NCBI GenBank assembly: GCA_964059195.1
Contig: CAXKWD010000001.1
Coordinates: 157,840,532-157,904,531, forward strand
Origin: Ectobius pallidus
Lineage: Eukaryota > Arthropoda > Insecta > Blattodea > Ectobiidae
Length of the DNA: 64,000 bases
Direction: 5' to 3'
A program made the translations under genes and the position numbers. Positions 1 through 10,700 of this stretch are shown here, in pieces; positions within the stretch are counted from its first letter, which is position 1, and every line of letters starts with the position of its first letter. The notes under the pieces were generated by a model. It was not told the origin of the DNA, did no database searches, and worked only from the letters and a program-made list of their open reading frames with translations.

Positions 1-459
1 TGTGTGGATACGCATAACGGTGCCAACTAAGCATGTGGCAGGGAGGACAAATGATAGAGTAGGGCCCCTTTTCAGGGGTGAAGAAGGTCTTGGTTCAGAC
101 CGAGGCCATACCTCTGGAACGGTGAAGGAACATCAGGAGTTTGCAAGGAGACATAAAGGTACGGTTTAAACTACTTTACTGTTTAAGGAGTCGGGCTACT
201 AGAATACACAACTCTACATTTAACAGATAATGTAAATACATTTTAACAATTTTAATTAGATCGCAAGGCAAATTGAATTTTTCAATCAGAGCCCTCATTC
301 TATTTGTTCCACTGTACGTGTTTTCCTATTGGCCCTCTTAACTATCCTTTCTTCGTCTATTCTGTATAATACAGACCTTTTTCCGAGCTCCAATTGGTCA
401 CATATCAAAGCGATGCAGTAATGGTGATACATCCACCATGACAAATCTTCTGAAATAAT
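1..459. other. no recognised feature
   Basis: AT-rich sequence with no repeat, RNA or coding signal that I recognise. It ends at the left target-site duplication of the SINE that follows. Confidence 0.5.
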
Positions 460-473
460 CTGAATATTTCCTA

Positions 474-791
474 AACTAAAAGTAAACTCCGTGGCGCTAC
501 ATCCCTGGAGGGACTTGGCCTACCACCCGACCGCTGCGTCATCTCCCGTAGGCAGATGGCAGGATTGGGGGGCATGTGGTCAGCATGCCGACACCCACGG
601 CCGTTAATGGTGGTTTTCTTGACCGGAGCCGCTACTTCCCAATCAAGTAGCTCCTCAATTTGAATCACGAGGCTGAGTGCACCCCTACCAGACCTCCCTA
701 CCTCAGAAAAATCCGAGGAGGTACCGGGAATCGAACCCGGGCCGACGGATCTGTAGTCAGCGACGCTAACCACAAGACCACGCCGGCGGAC
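474..791 (-). mobile_element. SINE-A, full-length tRNA-derived SINE with TSD
   Basis: Seen: on the minus strand the element starts with a tRNA-like head containing an A-box-like TGGTCTTGTGG and a canonical B box GGTTCGATTCC, followed by a body of about 240 bp and a short TTTAGTTT-type 3' tail. It is flanked by an exact 14-bp direct repeat, CTGAATATTTCCTA, at 460-473 and 792-805, so both ends are defined and the copy is complete at 318 bp. The A and B boxes are the internal RNA polymerase III promoter of such elements. The 100-residue ORF on this strand is a chance reading of the SINE. Related copies in the window lie near 22188, 29878, 34561, 50680 and 53235. Confidence 0.9.
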
Positions 792-940
792 CTGAATATT
801 TCCTAGGGAGTCTGTATTAGGTTTTAATACTATCTATACCGTAAAACAGTTTTACATCTTTGAAACATTAGCTCTCTTTGGAAGACCAGCAAGAGGTTAC
901 GTAGTCAAGGCTATTGTGACGTTACCGGTGTCTTCCCAAG

Positions 941-975
941 CAGTGTTTCTCAATCAGGGGTCCGCGGAACAGGAT
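941..975. mobile_element. possible orphan hAT-type terminus
   Basis: The string CAGTGTTTCTCAATCAGGGG followed by TCCGCGGAAC resembles the terminal inverted repeat of Charlie/ZBED-type hAT elements, which begin CAGTG and run into a 'ggtccgcgg' motif. I found no matching opposite end or 8-bp TSD, so this may be a solo end of a deleted copy. Confidence 0.3.
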
Positions 976-1250
976 TTTTTGGTTGCGTGAGAAGATCGTG
1001 CGTAAAAGCAGTGGACAACATATTGTAGGGGTAAACGCGACAGTTTTAGTACCTCCGACAATTCCATCTCGCGCCGAATGTTCAACTAAAATTATACCAA
1101 TATGAAAAGAAGAATTTATTATTTAACTATCTTAAAGTAAATATTGAAAATGCTGTCCCATCCGATCTATAGTAGATATCTAACAATGCCATATAAAATT
1201 CTACGACTCTCTTTGCAGCTATAGCTGGGATATTTCAGATTTTTTCTTGT

Positions 1251-1487
1251 TATTAAGTGCCACAAAGGTACTTAATAATTTTACTTGGTGAACGGGAAAA
1301 ATGTCTGTCCGTCTGTTTGTCTTTATGCGTGATAACTCTAATATGCGTTATCAGATTTTCATGGCGTTTAGTATACCCACTTATAACGTCCGTAGGAAGA
1401 ACACTATTGATTTTGTATGAAATCGGTCGACCGTTACTCGAGTAACGGTCACATGGTTTTGAAATAGCATATTTGCTTCAATCGATA
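1251..1487 (-). repeat. repeat family X, copy 1
   Basis: The reverse complement shares an ordered set of blocks with 2520-2725 and 63660-63895: a 'gaaaatccgataa..gcatatt' block, a cagacggacagaca block and a terminal GGCACTTAATAA. These read like the 3' end of a LINE or SINE, but no coding part is attached. The 62-codon ORF at 1257 is a shadow of this repeat. Confidence 0.65.
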
Positions 1488-1634
1488 GCACTGAATACGC
1501 TGTTTTGGCGCAAAAAATTGAAGGGATATTATTGACATGAGGCATTTCCTGTGAATTCGTTCTTATTCCTTAACATATGCTTTTCAATCTTTCTCAAGAA
1601 ACTCAATAGTTTCTTAAATATGGTCTATTAACTC

Positions 1635-1680
1635 CATCTGGCACTTGGTTACATCAATTTACCTGATTTTATTAAGGTAG
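1635..1680 (+). repeat. repeat family Y, fragment
   Basis: The stretch 'ctggcacttggttacatcaa' followed by TTTACCTGATTTTATT matches the end of the larger family-Y copies at 1998-2165 (inverted) and 29340-29500. Confidence 0.5.
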
Positions 1681-1997
1681 AGAAAGTTATGTGAGTGCCT
1701 CTCATCTGATTTAAATGTTTTTAATCTTATTCTTTGTCCCCGTTCCCGTACAATAATATTTTCTTACCATCAGATACATTTAACACTTCAGTAATAACAC
1801 TTCAGTAATAGTAACACTTCAGAGTTTGCTTTCTTCTGAGGTAGTGTTTGACATCCCCTTGGGGTGTCTTGTAAGATTCCCATATTGATAAAGATGCCTA
1901 AGAAAAGTCTGTACGAGTCTTAAAGCAAAAAGTTGTATCGTATAGGCCTAGTCACAATGTAAGGGCACAAAATACGGGAAGGTTCTTGATCACCTGA

Positions 1998-2165
1998 GAA
2001 ATACTATTACAAAAAATCAGGTAACCTGATGTAACAAAGTGCCAGAATGCTTTTGTTTAATCAGTTATAATTGTAATAGTGATATGCAGAAAATTAATTT
2101 AAAAAATCGATTTCCGAAATAAGCTCCAGATTGATTCATTAAGCAGGACTTACAGAAGAATAAAG
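1998..2165 (-). repeat. repeat family Y, copy
   Basis: The reverse complement aligns by eye over about 160 bp with 29340-29500: 'ctgcttaatgaatc', a clinal AT-rich middle, then 'aagcattctggcactttgtt' and ACATCAGGTTACCTGATTTT. Class unknown; no coding capacity seen. Confidence 0.6.
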
Positions 2166-2278
2166 GTCTAGTTTAAAAAAAAATCAGATTAACATCGTCC
2201 AGCATGAGCAGAACTATACATATTTGTGATATCTTTACAATCACACACTCACATAAAAGTAGAAAAATAGTCAAATTG

Positions 2279-2345
2279 GCCGCCTACGGGATTTGAACCA
2301 GGAACCTCCAGACTGCGGGTCCAATATGTTACCATCTTGGCCATC
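2279..2345 (-). mobile_element. SINE-E, tRNA-like head
   Basis: On the minus strand TGGCCAAGATGG (A-box-like) is followed at tRNA spacing by GGTTCAAATCC, a perfect B box. The preceding plus-strand motif 'gtcaaattggccg' recurs at 22850 with a decayed copy of the same head. There is no acceptor-stem pairing or CCA, so this is a SINE head and not a tRNA gene. Confidence 0.55.
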
Positions 2346-2519
2346 TCGCTCAATTTAACGGTCTACTTTGATAATATGTGAAGGAGTAGTGTTATTTGTC
2401 AAAGCTAAATGCATTGTAACTTCCAAAGCCCTATATGAACACTCTAAAACAATATGTTGTCATGATTACTGATTTGCATTTGATTATTCTTTCTAATTAT
2501 TACCATAAAATAGGCACTA

Positions 2520-2725
2520 AATTGAGCTTTAGTCCGGTACCGGTCACCCGGTTTGGTTCAATATCAATAAGCTTCTTCCCATGGACATAATAATTGCGTA
2601 TATAAAATTTCATGAAAATCCGATAAAGCATATTTGAGTATCGTGCGTACAGACACACGGACGGACAGACATTTTCCATCCAAAAATAAAATCTTATAAA
2701 GTACCATTATGGCACTTAATAACAC
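2520..2725 (+). repeat. repeat family X, copy 2
   Basis: Contains CCGGTCACCCGGTTTGGTTC, then 'atgaaaatccgataaagcat', a tract of cagacacacggacggacaga and the end GGCACTTAATAA. It matches the copies at 1251-1487 (inverted) and 63660-63895. Confidence 0.65.
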
Positions 2726-3363
2726 GAAAACAACACAATGACGACCGATTACTATGCAAAATATTGCTCAGAAAACTAAAATAGAAAGCTATTAAATATG
2801 TACTGTAGAGCATTAGGCATCCATTAATCAAAAAGAGATAAAAAGAAGTCAAGGAATGTGTCTTCACTTGCCGTCGAAAGTAATCGTTGCATTCCTTGTA
2901 TCAATATGGTGATTTGACGTACATTTGAAATGTCATGTGTTATCGGCAAGTGGTTTCTATGGCAACGAGAGGGGCCCAAGAGACCCTTACTTCATTATAG
3001 AAACTTCTATCCCTACTCTATTAACCTGCTTTTCCAATCCACCCTGCCTCTATTTAAATTCCGGAGCAAAATTCTTCGATCGTCAAGATTACTTCTCCTT
3101 CCACGCTTACCTGCATTGTACTCGTGATTTTATTTATGTTCAGATACTTGGAGATACTTAATATTATTTAATTCATATCACTCCTATTATTATTGTTATT
3201 TCTTTATTCTGTGTTTGCTGTATACATTACGTAACTTTTCATTTTTCCACGTATCTCATATTCAATTAAAATATTATTTTATTAATTTTGCAAAGAAATT
3301 ATTGTAATTGTATTGAAATTATTGTAAAGGAATTATTAATATTGTGTAATGTAATTTCTGAAT
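2726..3363. other. unassigned stretch with two overlapping short ORFs
   Basis: The overlapping 78- and 65-codon plus-strand ORFs at 2925-3161 show no motif I recognise. The stretch lies directly upstream of a LINE 3' end and could be its untranslated region. Confidence 0.3.
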
Positions 3364-3432
3364 CTGGTTGAGTGGAAGAGAAGACCTCAAGGCTTTAACT
3401 CTGTCAGATAAACAATAAAACCATTTATAATT
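3364..3432 (+). mobile_element. LINE 3' end (CR1/Jockey-like)
   Basis: The motif CTGGTTGAGTGGAAGAGAAG followed by 'acctcaaggctttaactctg' and an A/T-rich tail matches, in opposite orientation, the 3' end at 39713-39757 of the LINE whose RT C-terminus lies at 40033-40494. Both read as a small hairpin-forming 3' end followed by an AT-rich microsatellite tail. Confidence 0.6.
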
Positions 3433-3444
3433 ATTATTATCATT

Positions 3445-3800
3445 CTGGTATCTGTATCTGGTACCCTACGATCCCCAGGTGGGGCAAAGGGGCCTCCAAG
3501 TGGAGGTTTCATTACCTATACTAATTTTGATATGCTTATTTTCCGAGAGAGGGTAGAGGGACAGGTGGTAAGCCCATCGCCTCGCAACCCCCCTCTGGAA
3601 ACTAAGTATTTCTTGGACGTGAAAGGGCCGAGAAATTTTGTCCAGAGGCTCTAATTTAGGCTTGGAGTTCTTATACGTGCCGGAGGACTCCGTGCCCAGG
3701 ATTTTTACGTCCTGAAAAATCCATCGACCGCGGCCGGGTTTGATCCCGCGCCCTGCGGATCTAGAGGCGGGCACGCTACCTCTAGACCACCGCGGCCGTC
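3445..3800 (-). mobile_element. SINE-B, full-length tRNA-derived SINE with TSD
   Basis: On the minus strand TGGTCTAGAGGTAGCG (A box) is followed by a B-box-like GGGATCAAACCC, then a GC-rich body, ending in a short 'cagatacagatacca' tail. A 12-bp direct repeat ATTATTATCATT at 3433-3444 and 3801-3812 flanks it. It landed in the microsatellite-like tail of the LINE 3' end to its left. The 102-residue ORF on this strand is a reading of the SINE body. A decayed relative lies at 36625-36838. Confidence 0.85.
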
Positions 3801-3812
3801 ATTATTATCATT

Positions 3813-4484
3813 ATCAGTGTAAATAAAGTGACAAAAGATAACCAGAATTGAAATATGTAAGAATAATGTAACACAACGTAAAAAAAATGAAGTGTTAGAT
3901 TTTAATGCTTAATTTAGAAAATTCTGGATGAGACTTAGTAACGGAAATGTACAGTTGTGACCCAGAATTAATGCTATGTTTGGAGCCGGAAGAGGTATAA
4001 TATTTTGATTCTGCTAACGGTGAATTTGTATTGCCCCTTGTTTTGTGATCCATTACATCAGTTAAAAATGAAGCACCTATTTTTAAGAAAGTGTTTTACT
4101 AAAGATAATTTATAAATTTCTTCTTTAGTCAAAATATGAAATTAAAAAAAATGGACAGTAAAAGGTCTATTTGAACATATTTGATTTTATTATCTTTTTT
4201 CTTTTTAGCAGAATTAATAAAGTTACACGACTGACGCACAGAAATGGGAGAAAAAGAAATGTGGATGATGGTTTTGCAGTTGTAGTAGGGAGGTTTGGGG
4301 TGAAATCCCTTATCACTCCAGTTACATGGAATTATATTTCTCATTTTGGATGTTTTAAATGCAGAATGGAGGTGGAAATTACTATCACCAAAGCCAATGA
4401 CATATATCACTAGCTCCAATGTCTTTCTTTAACATAAAGCCTGCATGCTTTAATGTTACATTATCTTAATTTTTGTACTATAAT
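3813..4484. other. no recognised feature
   Basis: AT-rich sequence. Opposed 96- and 80-codon ORFs at 4129-4419 overlap on both strands and have no recognisable motif, so I treat both as chance. Confidence 0.4.
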
Positions 4485-5000
4485 ACGCTTATTACGAGTA
4501 CATGTGACGTAACGGTATCATAATTATATCCATTTCGAAACAGATTTTCATTATAACACAGCTATGATATCGATGATTATTATCGAACACGTAACGAGCT
4601 TGAAACCTTGAAAGAAAGAAATCAATCTGCATAATAAACAGTCTGTATATAAAATAAAATAAATTTTGTTCGTGTTAATTAAAATAGTATACTAAATTCA
4701 GTTCATTTCGTCTTATAAAAAATCCTTTCGTTTCGAGAAAACGACCAAGAACAAGCTTCGACTTGTCCTTACGCCATCAGCAGCTATCTCTTGCAAAGAC
4801 AATAACTATGTGAACTTGCTAACAGCTAATTGTGCGGTCAGCTGAAATATTTTTTTTAATGAATTTAAAATCTGAAAACACAAACATTTCATTATGGTCG
4901 AACAAAAACAATCGTATGCAACTTGACTATAACTTATTGGTAGTTATAACATTAGTATAACTGCTTTGTCCACATGTTCAGGTTCTTTTGTGCATTAGTA
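4485..5000 (+). repeat. repeat family R1, copy 1
   Basis: Blocks such as 'gtaacggtatcataat', 'attatcgaacacg' and 'ttcgtgttaatt' recur in the same order in the reverse complement of about 19050-19525 and, in part, in 53400-53725. No coding part or clear ends could be defined. Confidence 0.6.
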
Positions 5001-6284
5001 TACCTGTAACGTAATTTGTGAACTGGAGTCAACGTGACCCACAGGAATCTTTAATTTGAAATAAATAACGCACAGTTGTCGAGAAAATATCTACATCTAC
5101 TCGTATCTACTTTATAGACCTAAGTCTACTCCGTTATCTCATTTAGAATTTTGGATTATCTCTTGAAGGAATAAAGAATATCCACTTAATCTGTTAATTG
5201 GTACTAAAAACATTTTTTTTTTAAATTATTGGGTTCTCAATAATTTAGTCCTAAGCGAAAAATGAAGGCGCTCGGTTTCCAAAAGCTGAAGGCTGTATTA
5301 ATTTGTCAAACATGCAAGAATAGAGAAATTTGTGAAGTTTGACGAGAACAGATGGGAATGACAAAACGCTCTACTGATTAATGAAGCAGAGAAGTTTCAT
5401 TCTGCAGGGCGTCTTGCTCGACAATGAACTAATTGCGTTTGTTTTCCTCATTGGACTCGTTAGCATGCGCAGCGGGTCATAACCCATCCAATTAGCTTGT
5501 AGGAGGTCATGAATATTATTCGAATACATAATATTTTATAACGAATTCGCTTCTGCTATAGGTTAGTACAGTTTTTTTTACGGTCTTAGTTAATGCACTT
5601 AATTTTTTCTCATAAAAATCAATCTAATTAAGCTTATAGGTGCATCTTATAAATTTATAATAGCCTATCAGATATAAAAATATCAGGGATTACAGTAGTA
5701 TACAGTATGATGTGCAATAGAAAATGACGCCAAACTTCAGAGGCATAATTTATGTATTTATTTCAAGTAACAAAATTAAGACCTCTCTTGCTCTCTCTTC
5801 TCTTGATTCTCTACTACTCTCCCGCTCCCTCTCTTTTCTATTCTATCTTCCTCCTTCCTTTCTCGCTCAGATATTTTGTTTCTTAGCTTCCCTCTCTACT
5901 TGTCCCTCGTCCTCTCCTTACCATCAGTTCTGTCATCCATCTGCTTATCTCTATTCTCTCCTCACCTTCCTCCTCTCTGTACATTTAATTCTCATTATTG
6001 TTGACTCCATTTCTCTCTGAGATATGCTGGTTATCCAACGAAGTTTAATAAAAGTGGCATAAACTTCCTCTGTTTAATGGTATTCTCCAGATGTGGTGCC
6101 AATATTAAAATTCAACTTTGTATACGTAAGCTCCTGTCGAAATGGGTTTTAATCCCCTTCCTCTCACGTTTAGGCGGAAGCCAGATTGGAATTTATGTAG
6201 CCTTGACTAATTATATTTATATAGATTATAATAGGCAGCATTTTTTATCGACTCAAAAGCATATAAACGCAACAAATCACATAA
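5001..6284. other. no gene; polypyrimidine tract at about 5775-5965
   Basis: Mostly AT-rich. About 190 bases from 5775 are almost all C and T with CTCTC and TTCCT runs; the 98-codon ORF through it is compositional. Nothing else is recognised. Confidence 0.5.
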
Positions 6285-6286
6285 TA

Positions 6287-7611
6287 CAGGGCAATTCAAA
6301 ATGAATGGTTCAAAACTAAAGCTAATTTATTCTTTACTGAAATGGCATACAGAAACAAAAGTGGCATGAAATGATAGAAGAACTTCGTAAGTTTGCTTGT
6401 CCATGTTTGTTGTTGTAGTTTACGCAAAAGGCGCTAGTCTATATAGAAAATGGCTGCCTCGAAGGTGGAACGTGCGTATTGTGTGAACAGGGCCTATTGT
6501 AACAGTGCAGAGACACTTTAAAGCAAAATTCAATAAGCCCCAACCGCATAGAAACTGCATTTCACTGTGGGTAGTGAAGTTTGAATCCACTGGATGTTTT
6601 TATTATTATTATTATTATTATTTTTTGTTTATTAAGCAAATAAACAGCATGCCTCGTTACAGTGTAACACTGCATGCATTCTTTACCAAAGACAGTAGTA
6701 ACTCTACATGCATTCTTTACCAGATAAAATATCTGTATGAACTACTTTTTGTGTTTTGCTATATACTTAATCTAGCATTTTCATTCTTGTATAATATATC
6801 CTCTACATGTTTCTGCCTATGATGTATGTTAGCTATGTTAATATACCTAACTTAATTGTATTATTACAATTAGATCGTTTTCCATATATTATTATTTACA
6901 ATTGCTAACTTTTTTAAGAACTAATTGGAGTTGTATTACTATTTACATCATAATATAAATTTATGTACATTTATTTGCTACTGCTATCTAAAAAGTCTAT
7001 AGTTTGGATGTAGTTTTTTAATCAAACGGGAAATAGAAGAACCAGGACTCAGGAAAAGGCAGGATTGCTGGTACAGCACCACCAAAGGAGCAGTGACCAA
7101 AGCTTATTTCCCCACAATAATGCACAAATTGAAATTAAAACTCCCAATGACGCCAGAATTTACAGCTACCTTATCAGGGCATGGAAAAACAAAATCTTAT
7201 CTCCACCGGTCCCACATCATAGATAATCCACTGGATGTTTGTGATCTAAGAAAAATCACGGACGTGGGACACAGTGGAGAGAATTTGAGCCTCATTTGAA
7301 AGAAGTCTTCAAAATCGACCTATCAAGCTAGTAGAGAACTCAATGTGGAACAGTCTACTGTGAATGATGTAAAGCGAGGCATCTCTGCTGCAGTGGACCT
7401 GATAATCGAGGAAATTTTGGTACGCGTCTGGGAAGAAGGGATACCGGTTAGACATCTGCAGTGTCACCCGTGGTGCTCATATCAACACTTGTAATGTCCA
7501 TGCAAATTTAAGAAGTTCGTCTATCATTTCATGCCACTTTTGTTTCTGTATGTTATTTCAGTAAAGAATAAACGAGCTTTAATATTACACCATTCATTTT
7601 GAAATCCAATG
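6287..7611 (+). mobile_element. internally deleted Tc1/mariner-type element with long TIRs
   Basis: Seen: the left end CAGGGCAATTCAAAATGAATGG and the reverse complement of the right end, CATTGGATTTCAAAATGAATGG, have the same length and pair for more than 100 bp, including a near-identical 'acagaaacaaaagtggcatg' block. The dinucleotide TA flanks both ends (6285-6286 and 7612-7613), as expected for this superfamily. Inside are remnants of a transposase start and end but no DDE core, plus a TTA microsatellite at about 6598-6625 and AT-rich foreign sequence. The copy is non-autonomous. Confidence 0.85.
6450..7500 (+). pseudogene. transposase relic (DUF4817-type, Tc1/mariner superfamily)
   Basis: Recognised by eye from family pattern. 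Residues read from 6505, RHFKAKFNKPQPHRN followed by WVVKFESTG, match the N-terminal helix-turn-helix type of transposase that annotations label DUF4817. After about 430 bp of inserted or unrelated sequence, 7310-7370 gives a second HTH-like piece, STYQASRELNVEQSTVND, and 7407-7500 gives a C-terminal signature RVWEE..YRLDICSVTRGAHI, which requires a frame change near 7440. The catalytic DDE region is absent and there are several stops and shifts. The gene cannot be functional; the identity is inferred from motif resemblance and TIR context. Confidence 0.7.
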
Positions 7612-7737
7612 TACATATCCTTGCTATATAATCTCTGTAGATTTGGCAAAATGTAGTAAGTTAATAGGCTATTTTTTCATTGGAGCAAGCTTACAAATAC
7701 TCTAATTTTTAACATTATGATACCTCCAAAAACCCAT

Positions 7738-10700
7738 AACTTTTTGGAGTTTTTATGTGGTTTACAGCCTAGAAGCTACACGTGTAGCATATTTTATGTG
7801 TCTAGTCTGGAAGTGGGCAGAGATTAATGACAGTCATCCGAGACGAGCCCTTTTTCGGGTGGTTTTTAGGACTAAAAATTTAAAAGATTTGCTTCTTGGA
7901 ATTTTCTTGTGGTTTACAGCCTAGAAGCGAAACGTGTAGCATATTTCAAGTTTCTGCCGAGTGTGAGCCGAGCCGAGCCCTTTTATGGGGGGTTTTAGGG
8001 CTAAAAAATCAAACAAATTTTAAGTTGCTAGCTAGAAGGTAGGCTATACCTGTAGCATGTTTCAAGTTTCTGGCTCATCTGGAAGTGGGCAATTTTTAAT
8101 GTCGGTGAGCCGAGCCAACCCTTTTTTCGGGGAGTGTTAAGGGCTGAAAATTTAAAAAAAATTACTTTTTTGAATTTTCTTGTGGTTTACAGAGTAGAAG
8201 CTATACGTGTAGCATATTTTATGTGTCTAGCTCATCTGGAAGTGGGTAAACATTAATGTCTGTCATCCGAGCAGAGCCCTTTTTTGGGAGTTCTGAGGGC
8301 TACAAATTTAAAAGATTTGTTTTTTGGAAATCTCTTATGGTTTACAACCTAGAAGCTATACGTGTACCATATTTCAAGTTTCTAGCTCATCTCTGTGACC
8401 AGAGCCGAACCCTTTTTCAGGGGTTAAAACCCAAGTTTCAAGCTCATCTGGAAGTGGGCAAACATTAATGTCTGTCATCGGAACCGAGCCCTTTTTCTTG
8501 AGTTCTGAGGGCTACAAATTTAAAAGATTTGCTTTTTGGAAATTTCTTGTTGTTTAGAACCTAGAAGCAATACGTGTAGCATATTTCAAGTTTCTAGCTC
8601 ATCTGGAAGTAGGCAAGCATTAATGTCTGTGAGCCGAGACGAGCCCTTTTTCTTTGGGTTTTTAGGGCTAAAGATTTAAAAGATTTGCTTTTTGGAATTT
8701 TCTTGTGGTTTACTGCCTAGAAGCTATACCTGTAGCATGTTTCAAGTTTCTGGCTCATCTGGAAGTGGGCAAACATTAATGTCGGTGAACCGAGCCAAGC
8801 CATTTTTCGGGCGGTGTTTAGGGCTGAAAATTTAAAAAAAGCTACTTTTTGGAGTTTTCCTCTGGTTTACAGCCTAAAAGCTATACATGTAGTGAATTTG
8901 AAGTTTCTAGCTCATCTGGAAGTGGGCAAACATTAATGTCTGTGAGCCGAGACAAGCTCCTCTTCTTTGGGTATTTATGGCTAAAAATTTAAAAGATTTG
9001 CTTTTTGGAATTTTCTTGTGGTTTACAGCCTAGAAGCTAAACGTGTAGCATATTTCAAGTTTCTAGCTCATCTCTGTGATCCGAGCCGAAAACTTTTTCA
9101 GGGGTTTTTAGGGCTAAATATAAAACAATTTCAAGTTTCTAGCTAATCTGAAGTGGGCAAACATTAATGTCTGTCATACGAGCCGAGCCCTTTTTCGGGG
9201 GTTCTGAGGGCTATAAATTTAAAAGATTTGTTTTTTGGTAATCTCTTGTGGTTTACAACATAGAAGCTATACGTGTAGCATATTTCATGTTTCTAGCTCA
9301 TCTGGAAGTAGGCAAGCATTTATGTCTGTGAGCCGAGACGAGCCCTTTTTCTTTGGGTTTTGAGGGCTAAAAATTTAAAAGATTTGCTTTTTGGAATTCT
9401 CTTGTGGTTTACAGCCTAGAAGCTATACGTGTAGCATGTTTCTAGTTTCTGGCTCATCTAGAAGTGGGCAATCATTAATGTCGGTGAGCCGAGCAAAGCC
9501 ATTTTTCGGGGGGTGTTTAGGACTGAAAATTAAAAAAACTACTTTTTGGAGTTTTCCAGTGGTTTACAGCCTAGAAGCTATACGTGTAGAATATTATATG
9601 TAGTGAATTTCAAGTTTCTAGCTCATCTGGAAGTGGGCAAACATTAATTTCTGTGAGCCGAGACGAGCCCTTTTTCTTTGGGTTTTTAGTGCTAATAATT
9701 TAAAATATTTGTGCTTTGGAATGTTCTTGTGGTTTACAACCTAGAAGCTATAAGTGTAGCATATTTCAAGTTTTTAGCTCATCTGGAGGAGGGCAAATAT
9801 TAATCTCTGTGAACCAAGCCGAGCCCTTTTCCGGGGGTTTTTAGGGTAAAAAAAGAAAACAAATTTCAAGTTTCCAGCTTATCTGGAAGTGGGCAAACAT
9901 TAATGTCTTTCATCCCAGCGGAGCCCTTTTCCGGGGGTTCTGAGGACTAAAATTTTAAAAGATTTGCTTTTTGGAATTCTCTTGTGGTTTACAACCTAGA
10001 AGCTATAGGTTTAGCATGTTTCAAGTTTCTGGCTCATCTGGAAGTGGGCAAACATTAATGTCGGTGAGCCGACCCAAGCCATTTTTCGGGGAAGTTTAGG
10101 GCTGAAAATTAAAAAAACTACTTTTTGGAGTTTTACTGTGGTTTAATGCCTGGAAGCTATACGTGTTGCATATTTTATGTGTCTAGCTTATCTGGAAGTG
10201 GGCAATCAGTAATGTCTGTGAGTCGAGCCGAGCCTTTTTTCGGGTTTTTTTAGGGCTAGAAAATTCTTTAGAATATTTCTGTGGTTCACAGCTTAAAAGT
10301 TATACATGTAGTGAATTTCAAGTTTATAAGTCATCTGGAATTGGGCAATGATTAATGACAGTCATCCGAGACGAGCCCTATTTCGGGTGGTTTTTAGGAC
10401 TAAAAATATAAAAGATTTGCTTTTTGGAATTTTCTTGTGGTTTACAGCCTAGAAGCTATACGTGTAGCTTATTTCAAGTTTCTAGCTCATCTCTGTGAGC
10501 CGAGCAGAGCCTTTTTATGGGTTATTTTAGGGCTAAAAAATAAACCAAATTTTAAGTTCCCAGCTCATCCAGAAGTGGGCAAACATTAATGTCTTTCATC
10601 CGAGCAGAGCCTTTTTTCGGGAGTTCTGAGTGCTAAAAATTTAAAAGATTTGCTTTTTGGAAATTTCTCGCGGTTTACAACCTAGAAGCTATACGTGTAG

